Assembly: GCA_027008705.1 (NCBI GenBank)
Contig: JALVEB010000032.1
Location: forward strand, 1-41,897
Direction of reading: 5' to 3'
Source: Sedimenticola sp.
GTDB taxonomy: Bacteria; Pseudomonadota; Gammaproteobacteria; Chromatiales; Chromatiaceae
DNA length: 41,897 bases
The notes beneath the pieces were generated by a model. The model did no database searches and had not been told where the DNA came from. It saw only the letters and a program-made list of their open reading frames with translations. Shown one piece after another: positions 13,548 to 22,099 of this stretch (its first letter is position 1; every line of letters begins with the position of its first letter). The position numbers and the translations under genes are program-made.

Positions 13548-15560
13548 ATGAACAGACAATGGCTCGCGGCGCTGCTCGGCGCGCTGATGACAAGCCCGGC
13601 CAGCGCGCTGGATTACGATCAACTCTATATCTTCGGCGACAGCCTGAGCGACGCCGGCGCCTATGTCGGCCGGCCCGACGCCGGCAACGGCCAGCGCTTC
13701 ACCACCGATCCCGGGCCGGTCTGGGTGGAGACCCTCGGCGCCGGTTTCGGCGTGGCGGTACGCGCCAACAACCCGGACAATCCGAACACCTCGCCGCAGG
13801 GCAACGACTACGCCCAGGGCGGCGCGCGCGTCGACGACCCACAAGGGATCGGGCAGAGTCCGTCTCCGCTCGCCGCGCAGCCGATCACCATCCAGGTGCA
13901 AAACTATCTCGCGACTCACCCGCGCGCCGACGAGAATGCCTTGTACGTCGTCTGGGGCGGCGCCAACGATGTCTTCGCCCAGGCCGCGGCGGCCGCCGCC
14001 GGCGCGCCGGCCGAGCAGATCAGCGCCAGTCTCCAGGCCGCCGCCGGCAAGCTCGACGAGCAGATCCAGCGGCTTGCCCAGAGCGGCGCGCGCGCGATCG
14101 TCGTGCCGACGCTGCCGGACATCGGCCAGACCCCGGCAACGCTGCTGACCGCGATCCAAAGCGCCGGCGCCGGCAACCCGAACCTCGCGACCGCGCTCGG
14201 CGCGGCGACGCTGGCGCTGCGGGCCCCGGCGACCACGCCGGCGCAACAGCAGGCGGTGCGCGACAACGCGTTGGCCACCGCCGCCCAGGTGCTCGGCGTG
14301 CCGGTCGCTTCGCTGCGCGGCGCGGCGGCACAGGTCGGCGGCGGGCTAAGCCAGTTGTCGGATGGCTTCAACCGCGCGCTGGCCTTCGCGTTGTCACGCG
14401 GCACCGCCAACGTGGTCACGCTGGACATGACCGCGTTCTTCGCCGAGGCGCTCGCCGATCCCGCTGGCTTCGGCTTCACCAACGTCACCGGCACGGCCTG
14501 CAACACCCCGTCATCGTTGCCCTGTACCGGCGCCGAGCTCGCCGCGCCGGGCGCCGAGCGCGCCTTTCTGTTCGCCGATGGCGTGCATCCGACGACGGCC
14601 GGGCATGACGCCATCGCCGCCTATGCGCGCTCGGTGCTCGAGGCTCCGGGGCTGGTATCGACGCTGCCGCACGCGGCCTATGCCCTCGGGCGCGGTTTTC
14701 TGCAAGGCTTGCAAACCCAGATCGGCCTGACCGACGGGGCCGCGGTCGGGACCTGGTCGCCGTTTGCGATCGCCGGTTTCCAGAGCCATGATTTCGACGA
14801 TCGCGCGGTGGGCGGCTGGGATGCCGACAGCGATACCCAGACCATCGGCGGCACCTATCGCATGGATGCGAACTGGACCTACGGCGTCGCCCTCAGCCGG
14901 TTGGCCAGCGACACCAGTTGGGGCCGCCAGGGCGGCTTCGACTACCGCGGCATCTATGGCACGGTATTCGCCCACTATCGGGATCCGCGTTATTTCGCCG
15001 ATCTGATCGGCAGTTTCGGCAACGGGCGTTATGACAATATCCGCCGCCATGTCGGTTTTGGGCGCGATCCTTCCGGCGATACCGACGGCACCCATTTCCT
15101 GATCGCCGCGAATGCCGGCCTGACGCTGTGGCGGAATGAACGCTTCGCCGTCGGGCCGCTGTTCGGCCTGGTCTATCAGAACGTCACGGTCGACGGCTAC
15201 GGCGAGGACCGCGCCACCGGGTTGCGCTACTCCGATCAGTCGATCGAGGCGCTGAACGGCGAGCTCGGGCTGTTTCTGGACTACCGCGCCAGCCAGCGTC
15301 TGAAGCTCAACGCCGCGTTGGTGCGGGAGCAATCGTTGTCGGACGATTCCAGCACGCTCGATGCGCGCGCCCGCGGCACCTCGGCGAGCGGTTTTCGCAC
15401 ACAGAGCGTCGGTATCGACGACGGCTTGTGGCGGATCGGGCTCAGCGCGGGCTACGCGATCAGCCCATCGATCAGCGCGACGCTGGACTACAGCTACCGC
15501 AAAGGGGACTCCCTGGCCGAGACCCATGTTCTGAATCTGGGTATCCGTGTCAGCCTGTAG
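13548..15560 (+). CDS. GDSL-family autotransporter esterase/lipase (EstA-like)
   Basis: Signal peptide, FGDSLSDAG block I, GxND-type WGGANDVF, DGVHPTTAGHDAIA catalytic block, C-terminal autotransporter beta-barrel ending ...SRKGDSLAETHVLNLGIRVSL-like strands. Confidence 0.9.
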   Translation: MNRQWLAALLGALMTSPASALDYDQLYIFGDSLSDAGAYVGRPDAGNGQRFTTDPGPVWVETLGAGFGVAVRANNPDNPNTSPQGNDYAQGGARVDDPQGIGQSPSPLAAQPITIQVQNYLATHPRADENALYVVWGGANDVFAQAAAAAAGAPAEQISASLQAAAGKLDEQIQRLAQSGARAIVVPTLPDIGQTPATLLTAIQSAGAGNPNLATALGAATLALRAPATTPAQQQAVRDNALATAAQVLGVPVASLRGAAAQVGGGLSQLSDGFNRALAFALSRGTANVVTLDMTAFFAEALADPAGFGFTNVTGTACNTPSSLPCTGAELAAPGAERAFLFADGVHPTTAGHDAIAAYARSVLEAPGLVSTLPHAAYALGRGFLQGLQTQIGLTDGAAVGTWSPFAIAGFQSHDFDDRAVGGWDADSDTQTIGGTYRMDANWTYGVALSRLASDTSWGRQGGFDYRGIYGTVFAHYRDPRYFADLIGSFGNGRYDNIRRHVGFGRDPSGDTDGTHFLIAANAGLTLWRNERFAVGPLFGLVYQNVTVDGYGEDRATGLRYSDQSIEALNGELGLFLDYRASQRLKLNAALVREQSLSDDSSTLDARARGTSASGFRTQSVGIDDGLWRIGLSAGYAISPSISATLDYSYRKGDSLAETHVLNLGIRVSL

Positions 15561-15592
15561 AGAACATGCCGAGCATCGGCGGGGAGAGAATC

Positions 15593-16102
15593 ATGTGGAA
15601 GGCGTTCTTTGGCGAACTCGGCGGCGGCCGTCTCACGCGCCTGCAATACCTGGGCTACTCGGTGCTGCTGAACCTGATCCTGTTTGCCATCGTGATCGGC
15701 GTGACCCTGCTCGCCGGCGGCCTGGAGCAGGCCGGTGACGACCCGGCGGCGATGCAGCGCCAGCTGCTGGAGCGCTTCGGCGCGGTCGGCATGTCGTTGA
15801 TGACGGTATTGTTCTTCCTCCTTCTGTTCGCCGGTCTGAACCTGATGGCGAAGCGTCTGCGCGACATGGGGCTGCCGGGCTGGCCGGGCGTGCTTGGCGT
15901 GATGATCGTGAGTCTGATCCTGGCGATGGCGTTCGGTGGCGGCGCGCCGGCCGGTGGCGCGATGCCGCCGGCGATGAGCCTGATCCAGCTTGCGATCCTG
16001 GCCTTTTTGTTGCTCGTGCCGGGCAACGCTTTCGGTGGCGGCAGGCCGAAGGATGGCCCGGGGGATGGTTCGAGGCCGGGCGACGGCCAGATGCTCGGTT
16101 GA
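15593..16102 (+). CDS. DUF805 family membrane protein
   Basis: MWKAFFGELGGGRLTRLQYLGYSVLLNLILFAIVIG...AKRLRDMGLPGWPGVL; RBS-like ggggagag upstream. Confidence 0.8.
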   Translation: MWKAFFGELGGGRLTRLQYLGYSVLLNLILFAIVIGVTLLAGGLEQAGDDPAAMQRQLLERFGAVGMSLMTVLFFLLLFAGLNLMAKRLRDMGLPGWPGVLGVMIVSLILAMAFGGGAPAGGAMPPAMSLIQLAILAFLLLVPGNAFGGGRPKDGPGDGSRPGDGQMLG

Positions 16103-16151
16103 AGCGTTCGTCCGCGGGCCGGGGTGGCGTCAGCCCGGAAGAACGCCGGGA

Positions 16152-16200
16152 GTATACTCGTCGCCCATGAGTTTTCGGCCACTGCCGTCGCGTTCGCGAC
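16152..16200 (+). repeat. Dispersed repeat family 1, copy B (left core plus small palindrome)
   Basis: GTATACTCGTCGCCCATGAGTTTTCGGCCACTGCCGTCGCGTTCGCGAC; ends in palindrome GTCGCG-TT-CGCGAC. Confidence 0.85.
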
Positions 16201-16289
16201 AAACGGGCGTCGAGTCGGTGTGTCCGGATTTTGCCGCTGTTTCCGGGGTCTGATAGGATGGCCCGTCCAAGCTCCGAATATGGCAGACG

Positions 16290-16937
16290 ATGATCAAAGT
16301 GCTGTTGGTCGATGACCACGACCTGGTGCGAACCGGGATCAAGCGTATTCTGGAAGGGACTTCGGACATTACCGTGCTGGGCGAGGCGGACAGCGGCGAA
16401 GAGGCGGTGCGTTTCGTGCGCCGCGAGCCGCCCGACGTGGTGCTGATGGATGTGCGCATGCCGGGCATGGGCGGGCTAGAGGCGACGCGCAAGATCCGTC
16501 TCATCGACGAGCGCATCCAGGTGATCGCGCTGACGATGCTCCAGGAGCAGCCGTTTCCGGCGCGGCTTCACGAGGCCGGCGCGCTCGGTTACCTGACCAA
16601 GGGTTGCGATGCCAATGAGCTGCTGAACGCGATCCGCACCGTGCATCAGGGTCGCCCCTATCTCGACCGCGAGGTGGCCCAGGCGATTGTTCTCGCCGAC
16701 CTGAACGGCAGGAACAAGGGACCGTTCGACGGGCTTTCGAATCGCGAGATGCAGGTCATGTTGATGATTACCCAGGGGATCGGTAACCAGGAGATCGCGG
16801 ATACCCTGTGTCTCAGTCCGAAGACCATCTCGACCTATCGCCATCGCCTGTTCGAGAAGCTGGATGTTCACAACGATGTCGAACTGACCCATCTCGCGAT
16901 CCGCCACGGCCTCAGCGGAGATCCAACCGAGCAATGA
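16290..16937 (+). CDS. uvrY: NarL/FixJ-family response regulator, GacA/UvrY-type
   Basis: MIKVLLVDDHDLVRTGIKRILEG...LSNREMQVMLMITQGIGNQEIADTLCLSPKTISTYRHRLFEKL; located just upstream of uvrC as for gacA/uvrY. Confidence 0.9.
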   Translation: MIKVLLVDDHDLVRTGIKRILEGTSDITVLGEADSGEEAVRFVRREPPDVVLMDVRMPGMGGLEATRKIRLIDERIQVIALTMLQEQPFPARLHEAGALGYLTKGCDANELLNAIRTVHQGRPYLDREVAQAIVLADLNGRNKGPFDGLSNREMQVMLMITQGIGNQEIADTLCLSPKTISTYRHRLFEKLDVHNDVELTHLAIRHGLSGDPTEQ

Positions 16938-17569
16938 ACGGTTTCGATCCCGCCTGCCGGCGTTGTCCCCGCCTGGCCGGCTTTCTCGAGGAGCTGCGCG
17001 CGCGCCATCCCGGCTATCATTGCGCCCCGGTGGCGCCGTTCGGCGCGCCACGTCCGGCCCTGCTGGTGGTGGGCCTCGCGCCCGGTCTGCATGGCGCCAA
17101 TCGCACCGGACGGCCGTTTACCGGAGACCATGCCGGCATCCTGCTCTACGAAACCTTGCATCGTCATGGCTTCGCCAGCGCGCCACAGTCGCTCGCCCGG
17201 GACGACGGCCTGGTGCTGCGCGACTGCGCGATCACCAATGCCGTGAAATGCCTGCCGCCCCAGAACAAGCCGAAGGCCGCCGAGATCAATCGCTGCAATC
17301 CTTTTCTGCGCCAGGAGCTGGACGCGCTGCAAGCCGGCGCGGTGGTATTGGCGCTCGGCACGATCGCGCACAAGGCGGTGATCGCCGCGTTCGGTTTGCG
17401 CCAGGCGGCGCATGGTTTCGGCCATGGCGCCGAGCATGCCTTGCCGGATCGGCGCGTGTTGCTCGACTCCTACCATTGCAGCCGCTACAACACCCAGACC
17501 CGGCGCCTGACACCGGCGATGTTCGACCGGATCTTCGCCCGCGCCAGGACGCTGATCGACGCGCAATGA
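16934..17569 (+). CDS. uracil-DNA glycosylase, family 4/5-like (UdgB-type)
   Basis: CRRCPRLAGFLEELRARHPGYHCAPVAPFGAPRPALLVVGLAPGLHGANRTGRPFTGDHAG...NAVKCLPPQNKP...LLDSYHCSRYNTQTRRLT. Confidence 0.9.
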   Translation: MNGFDPACRRCPRLAGFLEELRARHPGYHCAPVAPFGAPRPALLVVGLAPGLHGANRTGRPFTGDHAGILLYETLHRHGFASAPQSLARDDGLVLRDCAITNAVKCLPPQNKPKAAEINRCNPFLRQELDALQAGAVVLALGTIAHKAVIAAFGLRQAAHGFGHGAEHALPDRRVLLDSYHCSRYNTQTRRLTPAMFDRIFARARTLIDAQ

Positions 17570-19383
17570 ATGCCCCCGCCTTCGACCACAAGGCCTTTCT
17601 GCGCACCCTGACCCACCGTCCCGGCGTCTACCGCATGCTCGACGCCGACGGCGAGGTGCTCTATGTCGGCAAGGCCAAGGACCTGAAGCGGCGGGTTTCG
17701 AGTTACTTCAGCCGCTCGCTGAACCGGCGCATCCAGCGCATGGTGGCGCGGATCCGCTCGATCGAGGTCACCGTCACCCACACCGAGGCCGAGGCGCTGC
17801 TGCTCGAGGCCAACCTGATCAAGTCGCTGAAGCCGCGCTATAACGTGCTGCTGCGTGACGACAAGAGCTATCCCTCGGTGTATCTTTCGGACGATCCCTT
17901 CCCACGGGTCGCCTTCCACCGCGGCGCGCGCAAGCGGCCGGGACGCTATTTCGGTCCCTATCCCAGCGTGCGCGCGGTGCGCGAGACGCTGCACATCCTG
18001 CAAAAGCTGTTTCGTGTCCGCCAATGTGAAGACAGCGTCTATCGCAACCGCTCGCGGCCCTGCCTGCAATACCAGATCGAACGTTGCTCCGGCCCCTGCG
18101 TCGGCCTGATCCCGCAGCAGGATTATGCGCGCGACGTGGCCGACACGATGCGTTTTCTCGACGGCAAGACCACCCACATCATCGACGATCTGGTGGAGCG
18201 CATGGAGCAGGCCTCGGCGGCGTTGGAATTCGAACGGGCCGCGCGTCTGCGTGACCAGATCGCGGCGTTGCGGCGGGTGCAGGAGAAGCAATACGTCAGC
18301 GGAGAACAGGGCGATCTCGATATCGTCGCCTGCCATCTCGCCGGCGACAGCGCCTGCGTGCAGGTGTTCTTTCTGCGCAACGGCCGCAACCTTGGGAACA
18401 AGGCGTTTTTCCCGCGCCTGCCGCGCGGCGTCGACGAGGGTGAACTGTTGTCCGCCTTCATCGCCCAGTTCTATGCCGACAAACCGGTGCCGCCCGAGCT
18501 GCTGAGTTCCCACGAACCGGCCCAGCGCGAGCTGCTCGAAACCGCGCTGGCGCAGCGCGCCGGGCGCAAGGTAAGCATCCGCCACCGCCTGCGCGGTCAG
18601 CGCCGCCATTGGCAGAGGATGGCCGTGAACAACGCCAGGCTGGCGCTCGAGGCGCGTCTTGCCAGCCATGCCGGCATGCGTCACCGGCTCGAGGCGCTGC
18701 GCGAACTGCTGGGCCTGGACGAAGCGCCGGAGCGCATGGAATGCTTCGACATCAGCCACACCAGCGGCGAACTGACCGTGGCTTCCTGTGTGGTGTTCGA
18801 CCGGGACGGGCCGTTGAAATCAGATTATCGTCGCTTCAATATCCAGGGGATTACCGCCGCCGACGACTACGCGGCGATGCGTCAGGCGCTGCAACGCCGC
18901 TATGCGCGCATCCAGAAGGAAGATGGCGTGTTGCCGGATGTCCTGTTCATCGACGGGGGCAAGGGGCAGCTCGGCGTCGCGCGCGAGGTCCTCGCCGAGC
19001 TCGGCATCGATCAGCTGTTGTTGGTCGGCGTCGCCAAGGGGCCGGATCGCAAGCCCGGCATGGAACAGCTGTTCGTCGGAGAGGATCCCCGGCCGCGGCT
19101 GCTGCCCGGTGATTCTCCGGGCTTGCACCTGATTCAGCAGATTCGCGATGAAGCGCATCGCTTCGCGATCACCGCCCACCGCCAGCGGCGCGGCAAGCGC
19201 GCGCGCGGCTCCACGCTGGAAGAGATCCCCGGCATCGGGCCGAAGCGTCGCCGTCGCTTGCTGAACCAGTTCGGCGGTCTCGGCGAACTCGCCGGCGCCG
19301 GGGTTGAGGACATCGCGCGCGTCGACGGCATCTCACGCCGCCTCGCCGAGCAGATCTACGCTCATTTTCATGGCGAGGGTTGA
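17566..19383 (+). CDS. uvrC: excinuclease ABC subunit C
   Basis: [38 protein letters not shown]...[16 protein letters not shown]-type HhH C-terminus; start overlaps the UDG stop. Confidence 0.97.
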   Translation: MNAPAFDHKAFLRTLTHRPGVYRMLDADGEVLYVGKAKDLKRRVSSYFSRSLNRRIQRMVARIRSIEVTVTHTEAEALLLEANLIKSLKPRYNVLLRDDKSYPSVYLSDDPFPRVAFHRGARKRPGRYFGPYPSVRAVRETLHILQKLFRVRQCEDSVYRNRSRPCLQYQIERCSGPCVGLIPQQDYARDVADTMRFLDGKTTHIIDDLVERMEQASAALEFERAARLRDQIAALRRVQEKQYVSGEQGDLDIVACHLAGDSACVQVFFLRNGRNLGNKAFFPRLPRGVDEGELLSAFIAQFYADKPVPPELLSSHEPAQRELLETALAQRAGRKVSIRHRLRGQRRHWQRMAVNNARLALEARLASHAGMRHRLEALRELLGLDEAPERMECFDISHTSGELTVASCVVFDRDGPLKSDYRRFNIQGITAADDYAAMRQALQRRYARIQKEDGVLPDVLFIDGGKGQLGVAREVLAELGIDQLLLVGVAKGPDRKPGMEQLFVGEDPRPRLLPGDSPGLHLIQQIRDEAHRFAITAHRQRRGKRARGSTLEEIPGIGPKRRRRLLNQFGGLGELAGAGVEDIARVDGISRRLAEQIYAHFHGEG

Positions 19384-19419
19384 GCGCGGTGCTTTCGACA
19401 AGGCTTCTGGTAAGATAGG

Positions 19420-19449
19420 GCGGCCGAAGCTTCATGGGCGACGGATAGA
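19420..19449 (-). repeat. Dispersed repeat family 1, copy G (inverted, left-core remnant)
   Basis: Reverse complement reads CTATCCGTCGCCCATGAAGCTTCGGCCGCCC; about 20/22 match to CGTCGCCCATGAGTTTTCGGCC. Confidence 0.65.
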
Positions 19450-19477
19450 GACCGTCCCTCTCGACCGGGAAAAGCGC

Positions 19478-20074
19478 TTGAACATCCCCAATCAATTGAC
19501 ATTGCTGCGCATTCTGCTGGTGCCCGTCATCGTCGTGGTGTTCTACCTGCCGTTGTCCTGGGCGAGCCGGCTCTCGGCCTTGGTGTTCGCGGTCGCGGCG
19601 CTTACTGACTGGCTCGACGGCTACCTCGCGCGGCGCTGGGGGCAGACCTCGCCGTTCGGCGCCTTTCTTGACCCGGTGGCCGACAAGATCATGGTCGCGG
19701 TTGCGCTGATCCTGCTGTTGCAGGCCGATCCCAACGTTTGGTTGACCTTGCCGATCATCATCATCATCGGACGCGAGATCACGATTTCGGCGCTGCGGGA
19801 ATGGATGGCCGAGCTGGGTTCGCGCACCACCGTCGCGGTGTCTTTTATCGGCAAGCTGAAGACCGCCGCGCAGATGGGCTCGATCATCGCGATGCTGTGG
19901 CGGGACGAGTTCCTCGGCCTGCCGGTCTACCGCATCGGCGTGGTGCTGTTGTATGTCGCCGCCGCGCTCACCTTGTGGTCGATGTCGATCTACCTGAAAG
20001 CCGCCTGGCCCCTGCTGTCACCGCGGGCACGACCGGTTGCCGGGGAAAAGCCGCGGCAAAGCGATATGGGCTAG
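19478..20074 (+). CDS. pgsA: CDP-diacylglycerol--glycerol-3-phosphate 3-phosphatidyltransferase (TTG start)
   Basis: (L)[24 protein letters not shown]...[30 protein letters not shown] (CDP-alcohol phosphatidyltransferase motif). Confidence 0.95.
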   Translation: MNIPNQLTLLRILLVPVIVVVFYLPLSWASRLSALVFAVAALTDWLDGYLARRWGQTSPFGAFLDPVADKIMVAVALILLLQADPNVWLTLPIIIIIGREITISALREWMAELGSRTTVAVSFIGKLKTAAQMGSIIAMLWRDEFLGLPVYRIGVVLLYVAAALTLWSMSIYLKAAWPLLSPRARPVAGEKPRQSDMG

Positions 20075-20125
20075 TCGCATACCTCACCAGGTCGTATAGT
20101 GGCCCGCTATTGTCTGGGTAGCAGT

Positions 20126-20202
20126 TTATACTCGTCGCCCATGAGTTTTCGGTTTTTCGAGGGACGACCGCGGTGGCCGAGCATTCATGGGACGAGTATA
20201 TA
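20126..20202. repeat. Dispersed repeat family 1, copy C: compact element with inverted termini
   Basis: TTATACTCGTCGCCCATGAG ... CATTCATGGGACGAGTATATA; termini are imperfect inverted repeats. Confidence 0.85.
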
Positions 20203-20270
20203 TTCTTGGGAGTCGGCCTGTACGAATGGAACGGCCTGTTCCATGTTGGACCGGTCGGGAGGAGGGCATC

Positions 20271-21206
20271 ATGAAGAAGCAGCGGCGACCCCGGGTCGGT
20301 ATCGCGCTCGGCAGTGGTTCGTCGCGCGGCTGGGCGCATATCGGCATCATCCAGGCGCTTGGCGGGATGGGCATCGAGCCGGAGATCGTTTGCGGCTGCT
20401 CGGTCGGCGCGGTGGTCGGCGCGGCCTACGCGGCCGGCAATCTGGCGCGCTTCGAGGAGTGGGTGCGCTCGTTGAATCGTGCCGGGCTGGCGCGGTTCAT
20501 CGATGTCAATCTGTCGTTGAACGGCTTTATCGACCAGCCGCGTTTGCAACGTTTCTTCGACAAGTATGTATGCCCGGGCGAGACCCGATTCCGCGACCTC
20601 GACAAAACCTTCGCCACGGTCTCGACCGATCTCGTCACCGGCAAGGAGGTGTGGTTCACCGACGAGAAAGTGCTGGAGGCGGTATGGGCCTCGATGGGCC
20701 TGCCCGGCCTGTTTCCACCGATTCAATATCGCGGGCGCTGGTTGGTTGATGGCGGGTTGGTCAATCCGGTGCCGGTGTCGCTGTGCCGCGCGCTTGGCGC
20801 CGATATCGTCATCGCCGTGAATCTGAATGGCGACGTGGTCGGCAAGCATTTCGTCCGCCGCGAGTCGGAAGAGGACGATGATCTGGACGACGAAGAAGGC
20901 ATGTTCGCCTCGTTCCGACGCACCGTCAGCGCCTATTCGCAGAGCCTGTTCGGGCCGCCGGACAATACCGAGGAGCCGCCGGGCTTGTTCGAGGCGATCT
21001 CCGGCTCAATCAACATCACGCAGGATCGCATCACCCGCAGCCGTCTCGCCGGAGACCCGCCGGATATCCTGTTGTCGCCGAAGCTGGCGCATATCGCGCT
21101 GATGGAATTCTACCGTGCCGACGAAGCGATTGCCGAGGGCCGGGCCTGTGTCGAGCGCCTGCGCCCGGAGATCGAGCATGTGCTGCGGAATGCCTTGATT
21201 CGTTAG
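20271..21206 (+). CDS. patatin-like phospholipase family protein
   Basis: RVGIALGSGSSRGWAHIGIIQAL (GxSxGxAH region), CGCSVGAVVGAAYAAG (nucleophile elbow), LVDGGLVNPVPV (DGG); RBS ggaggg. Confidence 0.93.
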   Translation: MKKQRRPRVGIALGSGSSRGWAHIGIIQALGGMGIEPEIVCGCSVGAVVGAAYAAGNLARFEEWVRSLNRAGLARFIDVNLSLNGFIDQPRLQRFFDKYVCPGETRFRDLDKTFATVSTDLVTGKEVWFTDEKVLEAVWASMGLPGLFPPIQYRGRWLVDGGLVNPVPVSLCRALGADIVIAVNLNGDVVGKHFVRRESEEDDDLDDEEGMFASFRRTVSAYSQSLFGPPDNTEEPPGLFEAISGSINITQDRITRSRLAGDPPDILLSPKLAHIALMEFYRADEAIAEGRACVERLRPEIEHVLRNALIR

Positions 21207-21299
21207 CGGATGCCGGGCGATGACTGTAGATTGTTTTTCTGGCCGGCGGTCCGTCACCGGTCCGGTTGTTCTTACCTGCAAATGAAAGGAGAAATCGCC

Positions 21300-21506
21300 A
21301 TGTCGATTGCCAAGGTCACCGAGATTATCGCCACCTCGCCGAAGAGCTTCGACGATGCGGTGCGCAAGGGTATCAAGCGCGCCACCAAGACGTTGAAGAA
21401 CGTGCGTGGCGCCTGGGTCAGCGACCACAGCGTCCGGGTCAACAAGAAGGGCGAGATCGATGAGTACAAGGTACGGATGAAGGTCACCTTCGTGCTGAAG
21501 GATTGA
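21300..21506 (+). CDS. dodecin, flavin-binding
   Basis: 68 aa MSIAKVTEIIATSPKSFDDAVRKGIKRATKTLKNVRGAWVSDHSVRVNKKGEIDEYKVRMKVTFVLKD. Confidence 0.93.
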   Translation: MSIAKVTEIIATSPKSFDDAVRKGIKRATKTLKNVRGAWVSDHSVRVNKKGEIDEYKVRMKVTFVLKD

Positions 21507-21605
21507 GGGCTTCGGGCCGCTCTTCGGCTCTGTCATGATCCGCGGCGCACCGGGCCGATTGTCGGACGTTGAACTTCGACGCGGTTTCCGGTCTAATCCC
21601 TTGCT

Positions 21606-21977
21606 ATGTCGAAATCCCCCGGACGCATTCTGGCCCTGCTGCTCGCCTGCCTGATCGGCTTCTCGCCGGCGCGGGCGGCTTGGCAGGGCTTGGCGTCTGC
21701 TTCCGTCGCGTCGGAAGAGGCGCGCTCCGCCTCCCATCACTCGATGGACGGGCGTCATGCGGCCGGGCCGTCCGCGCCCGCCTGCCAACACTGCAAGGCC
21801 GCTGACTGCTGTGGCGGCAGCCATTGCCTGGCCGGTCATTGCGCGGTGTGCGTCGCGATGCTGCCGGTCACGCTGCGCCTGCCGCCGGTCGCCGGTGCCA
21901 GCACGCGCGCCGAATTCTCGCCCATGATGCCGTTGTCCGGCATCGTCTTCCCGCTGTATCGTCCGCCCCGGGGCTGA
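21606..21977 (+). CDS. small exported Cys/His-rich protein, first gene of the copper cluster
   Basis: Signal-peptide-like N-terminus and CQHCKAADCCGGSHCLAGHCAVC cluster; directly upstream of CopA. Confidence 0.65.
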   Translation: MSKSPGRILALLLACLIGFSPARAAWQGLASASVASEEARSASHHSMDGRHAAGPSAPACQHCKAADCCGGSHCLAGHCAVCVAMLPVTLRLPPVAGASTRAEFSPMMPLSGIVFPLYRPPRG

Positions 21978-22099
21978 ATCCTCCTGTTGCGCGAGCGCTT
22001 CCGGCGTTGGCTGGGGCGTGCTTGCGCCTGTCCAAACGATTCACTCAAGCAATTTCATCGGGGATCCGCGCGATCCGGTCTCCGATGCAGGGGAACAGC

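Noticed and set aside
20074-20270. Possible tRNA genes after pgsA (common location in gammaproteobacteria)
   Set aside because: No cloverleaf or T-loop GTTCRANNC pattern; the spacer is explained by repeat copy C.
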